Below are positions 12,601 to 23,504 of a DNA stretch of 64,000 nt, one piece after another. Position 1 is the first letter of the stretch. Each line of letters starts with the position of its first letter. The notes under the pieces are model-generated. The model did not search any database and was not told where the DNA came from. It saw only the letters and a list, made by a program, of their open reading frames with translations. Origin of the DNA: Syngnathus acus (lineage: Eukaryota; Chordata; Actinopteri; Syngnathiformes; Syngnathidae); contig NC_051092.1 in NCBI RefSeq assembly GCF_901709675.1, positions 13,988,991-14,052,990 on the forward strand. Direction: 5' to 3'. The position numbers and the translations under genes are program-made.

Positions 12601-15600
12601 TGGAGGCGCGGATGAACATAACTTATCTTCTTTGCACTTTGGACTATCCTGTTTGAAGTGATGACAAATATTTTCCTTAACATGGTTGTAACCCACTGGA
12701 ATCTAATTTTAACAAATTATAATATTATTATTTTAACGGGCAGAAGTATGCTACTAGGTTCATTCAAGGCTTGTTAATTAATTTTGCACATTTTCTTTTC
12801 TTTTTACAGCCACACTATTTTTAGAGTTCTGGAAACGACATCGGACTTCCTTTGTGTGTGAATGGAAGGTGTCCGATTGGTGTGAGGAGGAGGTATGAGC
12901 GATCATCTTTTCAAAGGAACGGCATCTTTAGCTCTAGGCTTACTCTCCGTGCTGTTTCTTTCTCTTTGTATGTGTCTTTTTTTATTTAGGAGGAACTCAT
13001 CTTGCACGTTGTCAACAATGCTAACACTGCTCCCAAGAAATTCAAGCACTCCTATCTGCGCAGCACGCTGGTTTTAATTTGTGTTATTATTATGGTAGCT
13101 ACTTTTTCTTCGCCGGAAAAATCCAAATGTCCCATTGAACGGTACTAAATAATGTGTTTTCACAGATATTGGTTATCATCGGCCTGACGCACGTGCTGGT
13201 GGTGTTCAGGGTGATCGCAGCGGTGCAATTGGCCGAGGGGTCATGGGAGTTCATGACCACGCACTCCAACAGCATAGCCATGATGCTTGGAGCTGTTCTT
13301 CATTACCTGATTATCACCGTCATGACTCGGGTACAAAAAGGCCTAATTACGTCCTTGTCTTCTTTGAGTAGCGTCTTTTGTAAGGTTGATCACACTTTGT
13401 GCTTGCAGGTCAACAGGAGTGTGGCTATGAAACTCTGTGAATTAGGTAAATATTTTTTTCAAAATGTAATTCTATTTGTTTATATAGTCTAAATCCCAAA
13501 TGAATGGTGCTGCTGTGACAAATATCAATAAAACACCAAAGTATGTATTATTATTCTTCTACACCTAATTATTTTCCAGATTTGAAAAGTTGCTTCTATT
13601 TGATTGACAGTTCAAACTGGTTTGAAGAGCTGAAGGCGAGCCATATTTGGATTACACACATTCCTCCAGAGAGCATCCAAAAGACACAATCACACACGCA
13701 AAATGCAAAACAATGCAAATCTTCATTCACATGATCGCATACAATAAGCAATTTGCAAACAATAGATGAAAATTAGCCGGATATGACCGTAAAGTGATCC
13801 TTCTGATCTAAAATTTGGAAACTGCTCAAGTCAGAAAAACACGTTTTGAGTTGTCTGGTATCTGCCCACGTAGCGAGGCTGTCAGTCAAAGCTGCACGCT
13901 GATAATTTGCAGCAGAGCAGCCTGGCACCAGAACGTGGATCCAATAGTCCAAGAGCCCTCTGGCCCAGATTCACTGTTCACTTTTTGAATTAAACTAGTA
14001 GCTTGGAAAGGCAACACTTTTTTTTTCTATGTGACGTTAGCGTCTGGGTTCTTGGAGAAAGCAAAGTGTCGCGATGGTATCAAGGTGTGGTCACAAACAA
14101 ACAATTAGGTGACTAACTTTGAATGAACTTTGGAACTGGGCCACCACAAAGAGTCACATGAAACAGCAGGTGACCTCCCAAAACAAAGCTCAATGATAGG
14201 CTGCTTGACGAATTGCAAGTTTATTTAAAAAGACGCTTAAATGTATTCGGCGTGGAAACGGACTATAGATGACAGTCACTGGCGTAGCTAGGGGGGGGTC
14301 TGTGGGGGCACTGCCCCCCCCCCAATTCTAAATGAACCTTATTGCTGATAAGAATGATGTCTCTGGCAGAGAAAACCAGATCGTTTGCTACCACGGAGAG
14401 GAGTTTCACCGTCAAGATGTTCACCTTCCAGTTCTTCACCTATTTCTCCTCGCTCTTCTACGTTGCCTTTTTTCTCGGCAGGTAAGAAACTCCGCAATGA
14501 ACACAATTGATTGTATTAAAAGACACGATTCTAATGACTGATGATGTCTCATCTTAAATAACCAGGATAAATGGTCATCCCGGTCATTATGTCCGTATCG
14601 CAAGTAAATGGAGATTAGAAGAGGTGAGTAAGCGTATTACAGTTCAAATTTTTCCTTTTCACCTTACCGTTTTCAATCCATCCATCCAGTGTCATCCCAG
14701 CGGGTGTCTCACAGATCTCTTCATCCAAATGGCCATCATAATGGTCCTCAAGCAAACCCTTAGCAATGTCTTTGAGTTCACCGGCCCGTACGTATGAAGC
14801 AATCGTATGTATTATACAAAACGCGCTCTCCCTACAATGTGTCCAAAATAGTCTGCCTTTCCTCCTGCTGGCATCAGGTGGTTTGGCAAGTGGCTGAAGC
14901 GGAGAAGAACTCACAAGCTTCAGAGGAAATGCGCCAACTGCTACCTAAAAGACGAAGCTCAGGTGAAACTCGGAGCCGAGCTGTGCGATAACTGCAAGAT
15001 GCGAGACTGGCTCAACAACTACCGACTCAATGATGTGGACTCCTTCAGCCTCTTCAAGGAGTTTCTAGAAATGAGTACATATCATCGCAAATTTAAATAA
15101 ATAAAGAGATAGTTAAATGGCTGCTTTGCTTAATGTATATTTGTTTTCCCTCCATGCAGTGATCCAGTTCAGCTTCACCACCATATTTGTGGCAGCGTTT
15201 CCTCTCGCTCCACTTCTGGCCCTCATCAATAACGTCATTGAGATTCGCCTGGATGCCATTAAGATGGTCACCCTGGAGCGCAGATTGATTCCTAAGAAGA
15301 CCAATGATATTGGTGAGTAGGATGGAGAAGCAACAGCTCATCTTTTTACATTAGGTGTCATTTTAGAGCATTCATTGGAGATTGTGTAAGAATAGACTTT
15401 CTCCTTTTACCAGGAAACAACATGACTGCCTTTTTCCATTGTTTTATAATCAGAAGTGAAACAAACGTAGGTTTTGGATTTTTGTTTCTGCAATAAGTTC
15501 CGCTTCCAGTTTTGTTCTTATTTTTAGGTGGTACTTGATGTCAAACGTTTGAGGGCAGTTTTGCGCAATGAACCTCTGAGTAGGGGTCAATACAAAAACT

Positions 15601-16610
15601 GCAAATGTGCGACTCAAAATACTCCCGTGGAGTGTAACTTTAAATGCTGTTTGGATAAGTTATGATGGATTTGTTGAAATATTTGCTTTTGCTCAGGTGT
15701 GTGGATCGATTTGTTGGAGGCGATCGGGGTCTTAGCCGTCATCGCAAACGGGCTGGTCATCGGCGTGTCGTCGGACTTCATCCCTCGACTGGTGTACCGT
15801 TTTATCTACGGACCTTGCGCCAACGGCACTGCAACCGATATCGAGTGAGCATCCAAAAACAAATCCCAACATTCTGCTATGCCCCGCTCAATATATTTGT
15901 CTTTCTTTTCTTTCTCCCTAAGTTGCATGGTCGGCTACATAAACAATACTCTATCCACTGTCTCCACGTATAACCCAGAAATCCGCAAGGAGTTTTCGCC
16001 TCTTCAGATGGTGACTCCCAATGGAGCGAATGTCACTTCTTGCAGGTTGGTTAGCAGTTGTCACTCCCACAAGGAAGACATTTTCAGAATCAGATTCAAT
16101 CCACTTTATTTTTCACAGCTATAAAGACTACAGAAACAACGAGGACTATAACCTTACACCGCAGTTCTGGCTTATTTTAGCCGTGCGCTTCGCATTTGTT
16201 ATTCTGTTTGAGGTAAGCTTCCAGCAAATGCCTTTATCACTAACCTAATTACGACGACAATATATTGTATTTGTCATTCCTTGAGAAACTGATGTCATTT
16301 CTATTTGCAGCACATTGTGGTCATATGCAAATTTATCGCAGCCTGGTTTGTACCGGAAGCGCCCATGCAGGTCAAGAACGACAGTCTCTATGATAAATTC
16401 GAAAGACTAAAAGAAGAGCTCAGGTGAGATACTGAGTTCTGATTCTCAGTTTTTTTTTTCCAAAGTTCAATATAAAAATGTCAAATCTGTCAATCCTTAT
16501 TGTGATTCACAATCCTGAGAGAGTTTCTAAATGTAAAGACCAATTTAATTCTCCACAGGTCATTTGAAGAAAGCCAGCGCCGACATTTTGCTGGAGCAAA
16601 TGGAATGTGA
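6697..16610 (+). CDS. ano9: Anoctamin-9 (TMEM16 family)
   Basis: TMEM16 membrane protein; the family includes calcium-activated chloride channels and lipid scramblases. Exons: 6697-6717, 8325-8399, 9159-9281, 9357-9493, 9636-9685, 9764-9822, 11071-11150, 11556-11690, 11765-11858, 11928-11988, 12810-12892, 12990-13094, 13166-13330, 13409-13445, 14370-14481, 14566-14623, 14690-14787, 14878-15074, 15160-15312, 15697-15844, 15923-16045, 16119-16212, 16311-16423, 16559-16610. All junctions are GT-AG and in phase, giving 790 aa; human ANO9 is about 780. DYVLVAKS (N-terminal domain), [20 protein letters not shown] (TM1 entry) and [20 protein letters not shown] match ANO9 closely. Calcium-site acidic residues EFLE and EIRLD are present; the TM6 position carries Asp (CLTDLFIQM), as I recall for human ANO9. 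The first two exons (MSRHKRQ, then 25 residues) rest on phase and splice sites only and are less certain. Confidence 0.93.
7161..7200. repeat. Perfect 40-bp palindrome
   Basis: The left arm TGGAAATCCCAGGTTAACAA is followed with no spacer by its exact reverse complement. With one mismatched pair the symmetry extends to about 7156-7205. Each arm contains GGAAATCCC, whose complement GGGATTTCC is a kappaB-like motif. The centre is GTTAACAATTGTTAAC, reminiscent of an HNF1-type site. It lies in the proposed first intron of ano9. Confidence 0.95.
7356..7380. repeat. Poly-A tract
   Basis: A run of about 18 adenines ending in GGG. It is a simple-sequence tract inside the proposed first ano9 intron, with no associated element identified. 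Confidence 0.7.
8289..8312. repeat. (TTG)n microsatellite beside the ano9 exon 2 acceptor
   Basis: Seven or so TTG triplets run into TGTGTGTTCAATAG, the proposed acceptor of the exon at 8325. The T-rich repeat itself supplies the polypyrimidine-like tract. Confidence 0.8.
9867..10228 (-). mobile_element. tRNA-derived SINE with 12-bp target-site duplication
   Basis: The element is flanked by a perfect 12-bp direct repeat, CTGGTCGGACAT, at 9855-9866 and 10229-10240. On the minus strand it begins GGCGGCTCGGTGGCGCACTG. It carries RNA polymerase III promoter boxes: box A TGGCGCACTGG (10208-10218) and box B GGTTCGATTCC (10164-10174). It ends in a (GGAT)n tail next to AGCGGTTCAGAAAATGG. The tRNA-like head, unrelated body and short-repeat tail are the standard SINE plan, and the duplication marks an insertion by target-primed reverse transcription. 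It sits in an ano9 intron, antisense to the gene. Confidence 0.9.
10866..10914. repeat. (ATT)n-rich microsatellite
   Basis: Interrupted ATT/ATTATT repeats in an ano9 intron, upstream of the exon at 11071. Confidence 0.75.
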
Positions 16611-17095
16611 ACCCACAGTTTCCTTGTGCATTCAAAGTATCCCAAAAATCAGAATTGAGTTGGGTCAACTTCCAAGCCATCACCTTCAAGTGTTCAGATA
16701 GAGGGCTCCGACTGTCTGTCTGTCTGTATAATGGCTGTGTGGATTCCCAACAGGCGTATTCGTGGACCAAACAAATGTACAAGTCACTCATTGTGCTGTC
16801 GTCTTCAATGAGATTATTGGTATTCTATTGTCAGAATGCACTCAATGTTTTTTTTAATGGTGACTTTTATTTGTGGTCCTCGCCTGATGACGATTTATAC
16901 AACTGGTCCCCCAGTTTGTTCTGATTGTATTACAATGTTGCCTTATATCGTGAAAAGCGTTGTGGTGATCACCATTATTGCCGAGAGACTAAGAGAGGGC
17001 TTAGAAATGTTTTGCATCGTAATTTTTATAGTAAATATAAAACAAAAATATCACATCCTCACCAAAATATATGGTTGTCTTGTGTGGCAATTGTT

Positions 17096-17243
17096 AATAA
17101 AAAGTATACCTAATTACATTTTTGACAACAAATGCATGTAAATCTACTTCTGCCTGAGGTTTTTATATAATTGTACACAATGTTTACAATTGTTTGTCAG
17201 TGTTATTTGGATACAGTCTCTTTTTGACCCTGACCAAAATAAA
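17096..17243 (+). other. Candidate ano9 polyadenylation signals
   Basis: AATAAA occurs at 17096-17101 and again at 17238-17243, about 490 and 630 bases after the ano9 stop codon. The second is followed by TG-rich sequence, which is usual downstream of cleavage sites. The next gene starts at about 18.0 kb, so a 3' end here fits. Confidence 0.5.
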
Positions 17244-18005
17244 GATCTTCCTGTGGTTATGGTGAGCACTTAAGTAATCAGCATACAGTGTATTTCTCTT
17301 CTACACTCCAAGAATTAAAAGGCTGATTTCTCAACAATGAATAAATAATTATTGGTTAAAATAACGTGTGATTTGCTGGCACACTGCTTGGATTGTGAAA
17401 AATCAATGATTAAATTAATCATTGAGAGGGATAATATTTGTCAGAGCTTTAACAATACTTTTTGTAATATCATCATTGAAGTTAAAGGTAGGAGTGAATC
17501 ATTTATTTGATTGATGCTGTATTAAATGTATGTTTATTGTGAATGTTAGTGGTTTACTGTATATTTAGTTTCACTTTTATTTACGCAGTGCTGTGTATTG
17601 AAGCTGATCAGGCTCGCATTTTTTTAAACAGCTCATTTAATAGTTATTTTTATTTATTGGATCAACCACAACAACTATTACTGTTTTACTGTGCATGCGT
17701 ACTTTTTCCACTAACTTAATGTATAAAATGTGTAGGTTGAGCTCAGACCAGATTTCAACTACAATACTATACTTCCTATTATGGAAAGCAGGTGATACTC
17801 GTGGCTAAGACCACGTGACAAGGCACAGCCAATAGGAAGAGGTCTCTCCAGGTGCAGGTGTCGGACGACTGCGCTGTTGACTCGATCCGTACCTCTGTAC
17901 GCTTTCGGTAAAGTTACCATTTCGTAGCAAACAACAAAACAAACAAAAGAGCTGGAATTGAAAAGTTTCTCCATTTTTTGTTAGCGGGAAAGGACAACGG
18001 ACGAC

Positions 18006-21000
18006 ATGGTATTCTTTTTTGTCGTATGTATTTTGGTGACCTCGTTTTTGTGGACCAACTCTGTCCTCTCGCTTGGTAAGGATGCCCTATATAACACATT
18101 TTGTTTACTTAAATTGGAGTGGGGAGAGGTTTAGGCTTAAATTGTCATACACTGTGTTATTTATGTCTACGTTCGTAATTAAAAGTAATATAATTAGGGC
18201 TGTTCAATTGGCTATCTATGTGGGGTCCAGCTAGCTGTCTCGCAGTCACGTGCTGTTGCCTAGTAACAGAGGACCAGATTTAGACTTTGGACTCGGATGA
18301 GTGGTATTATTGTGTGTGAATTGTCTAACTGAAAGCACAAAGAGGCCAAAACAAAACAATCTATGACCAATCAGCCAGGGCCAGTCGTGCCGGTTATTTA
18401 GTAGGTTTGGTCACGTCGCACAATGAATGTGCGCATGCGCAAGATAGCCCGTCCAACTGGTCCGCAATCAGTGACACCTCAAAGTGCTGTATTCTTATTA
18501 TGCGATCAGTTGTCAGTGTCCTCTTCCCATCTAATTTTTAATAAACAAATACAAACAGTAATTGAAACTGCTACTCTAACCCTGATCTCCAGCATCGCTG
18601 TGTTTGCCTCTTAGCAAAGAAAATTCTGCGTGTAACTCTCCTGTGTTTGCAAATCAACATGAAGCTTGTGTTGATGAGGACCGTTTTGAAGAACGCATAC
18701 TCAATGCGGGACAGCAGGACCCCCCATACCGGCTCAACTGCTCCTTGGAGCCATTTCCTCATGCCCAGGGAGACTCTCGGCCCCAGGTGGCTTGGCTGAA
18801 GGACTGTCAGCAGCTCAGTGCCCAGCAGGGAAATTACTACCTGGAGTTTTCAAACATCTCTTTCGAAAGCGGAGGGAACTACACCTGTTTGCAGCCTGGA
18901 AACAGCACAGCTTCGTTCACGGTGCGCCTAATCGTTAAAGGTGAGCTCCACATTCGCCTCACATGTAAGTCTGAACGATTACAATTACCCGTATAGATTT
19001 GTTTATTGCTCTTGTTTGTGCAGCTTTAGAATGCTCCAAGGCTCCAACGTTTCCTTCTAAGGAGGTTCAGAGCAGCCTCTGGGGACAGGTGGGCTCCGCC
19101 GTGGATCTGAATTGCACCGCCCTGCTCTCCTGGGACCCGACTGACGAACAATGTGACGCCTCACTGCACTGGACCAAAGATGGCCGTCCCCTGGACAACG
19201 GCTCCTTGATTTTACAAAACACCTCCTCATGGTGAGTGGAAGGAACTTTCACAGTGTGTGTGTGACCAAGGAGAATGCGACCGTTTATTTTCTTGCTAGG
19301 TTTCAAGCTGGAGGTCAGCTGGTGGTGAGCAGCGTGCTGGTGGTCCAGCTTCAGGAGTTAGAAGACTTTGGACTGTACAGCTGCACAGTGAGGAACTCTT
19401 CTTCCAACTTCAACCTACAGAAATCAAGTAAAAACCCCCACATGATTTTGTATTTTAGTCATTTTGATGAATGCGGAAGTCAAACTTCTCACGTTTTAAT
19501 GTGAGCTATATCTTATAACATGAAATCTATCACTTTAAAACGAGGCTGTTAACTTGCTCGACTACCTCTACTATCGCTATGCTACAATTCACTACAAATG
19601 AAATTCACCTTCATGACGAAAAAATCCAAAGCCTGGTAGCGCAGCCATTTTAGTTATTTCATTGATTTCTAATCTGTTTGAGTTTTTTTTTATTAAATAT
19701 TTTTTGGCAATCCTTAGGCACCCCAAGCCACACTGCTGCTGTCACCGGGGCCTTAGTCCTCCTCCTCTTCTTGGCTGTGGCTGCTGTCATCTACTCCAAG
19801 TGCCACCTGAACATCAAACTGTGGTACCGCGACTCTTACGGGGACTACGAGATGAGCGGTGAGTGCTAAGAGTGCCCCGTGTCTGAGGACATTGACAACT
19901 TGACAAATGTTGTGTTTTTGTCAGATGGCAAGTTGTACGACGCCTACATCTCTTACGTGAACAATGACTACGACAGGAAGTTTGTCAATTTTATTCTCAA
20001 ACCTCACCTGGAGAATAAACACGCACACAAGGTGCATCTCAATGAAAACGACATCATGCCTGGCTTGGGTAAGTCAAACTCAACATATATAATAAGTCAT
20101 CATACCAAAAATAACCCAGAGAAAGAAAATTCTAGATTTTCATTTAATGAACTCGTGTGTGTGTTTCCTTGTCTCACATCTACCCATCAATGCAACTCCA
20201 ATTAAAGAACCTTCGGCAGAGCTTTTAATGAACATTAGTCGCTCCCGACGTCTCATCGTGTTGATGTCTCACGCATATCTGGAGCAGGACTGGTGCTCCA
20301 ACAACTTCAGGTCAGGACTTCAGAATGAGTCCATACGTGTGTAGGTGATGTATCATATGTTGTACCCTGCATGTATGTGTGTATTTTCTCAGACAGGGCC
20401 TGCTGCACTTGTTGGAGCTGTGCCGGCAGCCCATCGTCATCATACTGGAAGGTCAGCTGAAGCGCATGAGGCCTGAAATCAAGCAGCAGTTTAGTGAGCA
20501 CCAACACTGTCTCACCATACTCACATGGAGGCACAACTCTGTGGTAAGAAAGCGCAACCAAGTGGCTCAATCGTGACAAGAAAAAAAAATTTCCAGTGCC
20601 TGTCCTCCTGTCCACAGACTCCCTCCTCCGCATTCTGGAAGGAGCTGGCCTTGGCCATGCCTCGCAGGGTCGTCTTCCGCAACAAGGCGGCGGGGGACCC
20701 CCAAACCGTCCTACAGGATGACAAAGACCCCATGCTGACCCTTGACCCTGACTATCTGGACTGCCGCTCTGACACAGACCCCGCTGGGGACCTTGGTAAG
20801 AGTCATAAAATTATATTTAATAGGATAATCAAAAAGGAAGTATGATGAAAGCATTTTTAATATTTTGGCTAACTTATCACAAGCATTAATATTTTCACAA
20901 TTTAATATTTGATACCTCCAGTCAATGAACATGACATGTAAGTGTTGTTTCTTGGTCTTGTAGGAGTGCGTCTCCCCATATACAAAGCTATGACCTCGAA

Positions 21001-21136
21001 GGCCCCGGTCCTCCCAGTTGTATCCAGTAGCGAGCGAGGACCCAGAAACCCAGACATAGACGTGTCGGACTTGGGAGCACGCAACTACGGAGCCCGCTCA
21101 GACTTTTACTGCCTGGTCACGAAGGAGGACATCTGA
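18006..21136 (+). CDS. sigirr: SIGIRR-type TIR receptor with two Ig domains (SIGIRR/DIGIRR-like)
   Basis: Type I membrane protein; SIGIRR family members dampen IL-1 and Toll-like receptor signalling. Exons: 18006-18075, 18593-18940, 19024-19231, 19300-19427, 19718-19858, 19925-20068, 20208-20310, 20393-20543, 20618-20795, 20964-21136; all in phase, 547 aa. Order: signal peptide ([16 protein letters not shown]), Ig 1 in exon 2 (RLNCSLEP to NYTCLQP), Ig 2 in exons 3-4 (VDLNCTALL to LYSCTVRN), one transmembrane helix ([15 protein letters not shown]), then a TIR domain with box 1 YDAYISY, a box-2 region [10 protein letters not shown] and box 3 FW. The C-terminus [20 protein letters not shown] matches mammalian SIGIRR. 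Human SIGIRR has one Ig domain and 410 aa; teleosts are reported to have a double-Ig relative called DIGIRR, which this resembles. Several N-glycosylation sequons occur in the ectodomain. Confidence 0.93.
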
Positions 21137-21336
21137 CCCCCGCACACACACTTACCTCTGATGAACACAATTAGGAAGTCTAGCTGTATTTGTCCCGTGT
21201 CATTTTTGTGCATTTGTTTGAAATCACAATGTCCCTCGTGGTCCTTTCCATTTATTGACTCTGTGTTTCGAAAGCAGTATTTGCAATTTTCATTTATGGC
21301 ACTGAGCTTCCCACTGTTGAAAATGTTGCTTTGTGC

Positions 21337-21350
21337 CCAGCAGAGGGCAG
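21337..21350 (+). promoter_or_regulatory. CTCF-like motif 3' of the SIGIRR gene
   Basis: CCAGCAGAGGGCAG matches the CTCF core consensus well. It lies about 200 bases after the stop codon, near the junction with the mobile element. Confidence 0.35.
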
Positions 21351-22615
21351 ACTCTTGACAGCTAAGACTAAAGTACAAACAGACAGCCGTGAGCATAACA
21401 AGTGCAAAGTACAAAAGTCAGAACATCGCTGCTAGGCACAGCTTCAGTTTGCGAGATAAACACAACCTTTAACCGAGCGGGACTGCAAGCTAGTGTTGGC
21501 TCGTGAGTGAACGATTCGTTCAAAAGAACGAATCACTTCCTAAAGTGATTCGTTCTTTTTTCAGTTCATATGACTTCAGCCAGTAGGTGTCGGTAATGCG
21601 CAATGAAGCTGGTACCACCTCGCCGTAAAACAAAACGATGAATAAAATGACGTAACTTCCCGTTCACGAACGAACGAATCAGTGAGTGAGTGATTTGCAT
21701 TTCCAGTTCATCGCGGAGAACGGATCAGTGAGGGAACGAATCCTGACTTTCCCGTTCGCGAACGAGCCAATGGGTGAACTGCCTTCTTCCCGTGCATCAA
21801 CGGATCAGTCAGTGAACGTGTTGCGTCTCCCTCCTGGCGTGAACTATGTAAGCCAGAATGTCGATTTACGATTTGCCAAGGAAAGAAAGAACCACTCACT
21901 GAAACACCACTTCTTTTATGCACGTTTTCTCCAAGCTAACGGCTGACTTTATTGCATGAAGCGATGCGCCGTTATGCAAAAACGGGGAGATTGTGCTTCT
22001 CTTTGGGTAATCTTAATTTCATAACACTTAAAATAACGTATGCGCATATACGCCTAAATATTTTTATCCAATATATCTACTGCAATTTCACCTCAGATTG
22101 CTGGTTTGAAATTTACTTGAATTATTTTAATAAACATTAAAACCTGTTAAAACTTGTCTGGTGTTTTATTCCTTGTTTTTACTTTTTTGGGCATGAAAAC
22201 AAAAATCTGACATTTGGTTAACTGCTTTATATGACAATATGTATACGTGTTTTACGTTGTGTAATATGTGTTGGTGTCCCCCAAAATAAAGAGCAAGTAG
22301 TCAAATACACATTCTTGACACGTACAAAAAATGCATAAAGTTATTAGGTACACCTGAAAATTGTGGTGTACCTAATGGAGTGTCCGTGTGACGTCACAGA
22401 TCAACCAGCCAATCAGGAGGTGGGGGTGAGGGCGGGTGTGACACTTTTCACTTTCTGTTCAGCTTTGGCCATGATTTTTCCCTAATGAAGTGGCCTGTTA
22501 TTAGGTACACCCGAAAATGGCGGCATACCTAAAGGAGTGTCCGTGTGACGTCACAGATCAACCAGCCAATCAGAAAGTGGGGGTGAGGGCGGGTGTGTCA
22601 CTTTTCACTTAAACC

Positions 22616-22817
22616 AGGGGTGTCGACCTCCAGTCCTCGAGGGGCCGCATTCCAATATGTTTTCCAAGTTACCCTCGTTAAACACACCTGCGTGAAAAGA
22701 TTTTGTTTATTTTCACGTTCTGCAGGAGCTAAAACTTTTCACGCAGGTGCACTTAACGAGGGAATCTTGGAAAACGTGTTGGAATGCGGCCCCGAGGACT
22801 AGAGCTTGACACCTGTG
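22616..22817. mobile_element. Foldback hAT-type MITE (unit 2)
   Basis: The left end CAGGGGTGTCGACCTCCAGT is mirrored by a right end finishing GACTAGAGCTTGACACCTG. Inner inverted segments (TTCCAAGTTACCCTCGTTAA; its near-complement around TTAACGAGGGAATCTTGGAA) make it almost fully self-complementary. It has no coding capacity. The terminal motif matches the hAT-type fragment at 5667. Confidence 0.75.
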
Positions 22818-22972
22818 ACCTTTGACCATGATATTTACCCAATAAAGTGGCCTGTTATTAGGTACACTTGAAAATGGCAGTGTACCTAATGGAGTGTCCA
22901 AGTGACGTCACAGATCAAACAGCCAATCAGAACGTGGGGGTGACGGCGGGTGTGGCACTTTTCACTTAAACT

Positions 22973-23174
22973 AGGGGTGTCGACCTCCAGTCCTCGAGGG
23001 GCCGCGTTACAATATGTTTTCCAAGTTACCCTCGTTAAACACACCTGCGTGAAAAGATTTTGGTCATTTTCATGTTCTGCAGGAGCTGAAACTTTTCACG
23101 CAGGTGCACTGAACGAGGGAATCTTGGAAAACATGTTGGAATGGGGCCCCGAGGACTAGAGCGTGACACCTGTG
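22973..23174. mobile_element. Foldback hAT-type MITE (unit 3)
   Basis: Nearly identical to the copy at 22616 and at the same point of its repeat unit, with a few substitutions (for example CTAGGGG for CCAGGGG at the left edge). The shared position means it was probably copied together with the unit. Confidence 0.75.
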
Positions 23175-23504
23175 ACCTTTGACCATGATATTTCCCTAAT
23201 AAAGTGGCCTGTTATTAGGTACACTTGAAAATGGCGGTGTACCCAATGGAGTGTCCAAGTGACATCACAGATCAAACAGCCAATCAGAATGAGGGCGGGT
23301 GCGGCACTTTTTACTTTCCGTGAAGCTTTGACCATGATTTTTGATTATTTGATTTATAAAAAAAAAAATAAAATAAAAAAAATAAAATAAAAGGATCAGT
23401 GTGTGTGTGAGGCGGGACGATTCGTTGAACGAATCTTTTGAGTGAACTGATTCTAAAGATTCAGTTCACTTAAAAGAACTGGAATGCACATCACCACTGC
23501 AAGC

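Larger units (their letters stand above)
22334..23340. repeat. Tandem array of four units, two carrying a foldback MITE
   Basis: Units start at TTATTAGGTACAC near 22334, 22498, 22855 and 23213. Each begins with an inverted pair (ATTAGGTACAC and a GTGTACCTAAT-like partner). It then carries a TGACGTCACAGATCAA block with a CREB-type palindrome (TGACATCA in the fourth unit) and GCCAATCAG (a CCAAT box). The first three end AATAAAGTGGCCTG or close to it (AATGAAGTGGCCTG in unit 1). Units 1 and 4 are short (about 130-165 bp). Units 2 and 3 are about 357 bp because both hold a foldback MITE at the same position. Confidence 0.85.
21491..23496. mobile_element. 2-kb hAT-like non-autonomous element with 8-bp target duplication
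   Basis: The element is bounded by a perfect 8-bp direct repeat, CTGCAAGC, at 21483-21490 and 23497-23504, the duplication length of hAT transposons. Its ends start TAGTGTTG and, read inward from the right, TGGTGATG, a loose terminal inverted repeat. Next to the ends lie nested foldbacks built from GAACGAATC-type words. The longest has perfect 17-bp arms (21522-21538 and 21543-21559) with a 4-base loop; a second is at about 23431-23485. No transposase frame of useful length is present, so it would depend on another element. The middle, about 22334-23340, is a separate tandem array. The family name is inferred from duplication length and end structure. Confidence 0.65.

Noticed and set aside
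12340-12696. 118-codon minus-strand frame in an ano9 intron
   Set aside because: No recognisable domain, no splice partners, AT-rich intron context. An unknown repeat cannot be excluded, but a gene is not supported.
22334-23340. CRISPR-like direct repeat array
   Set aside because: Repeat units are 130-360 bp, contain transposon sequence and sit in a vertebrate genome. Spacing and unit size do not fit CRISPR.
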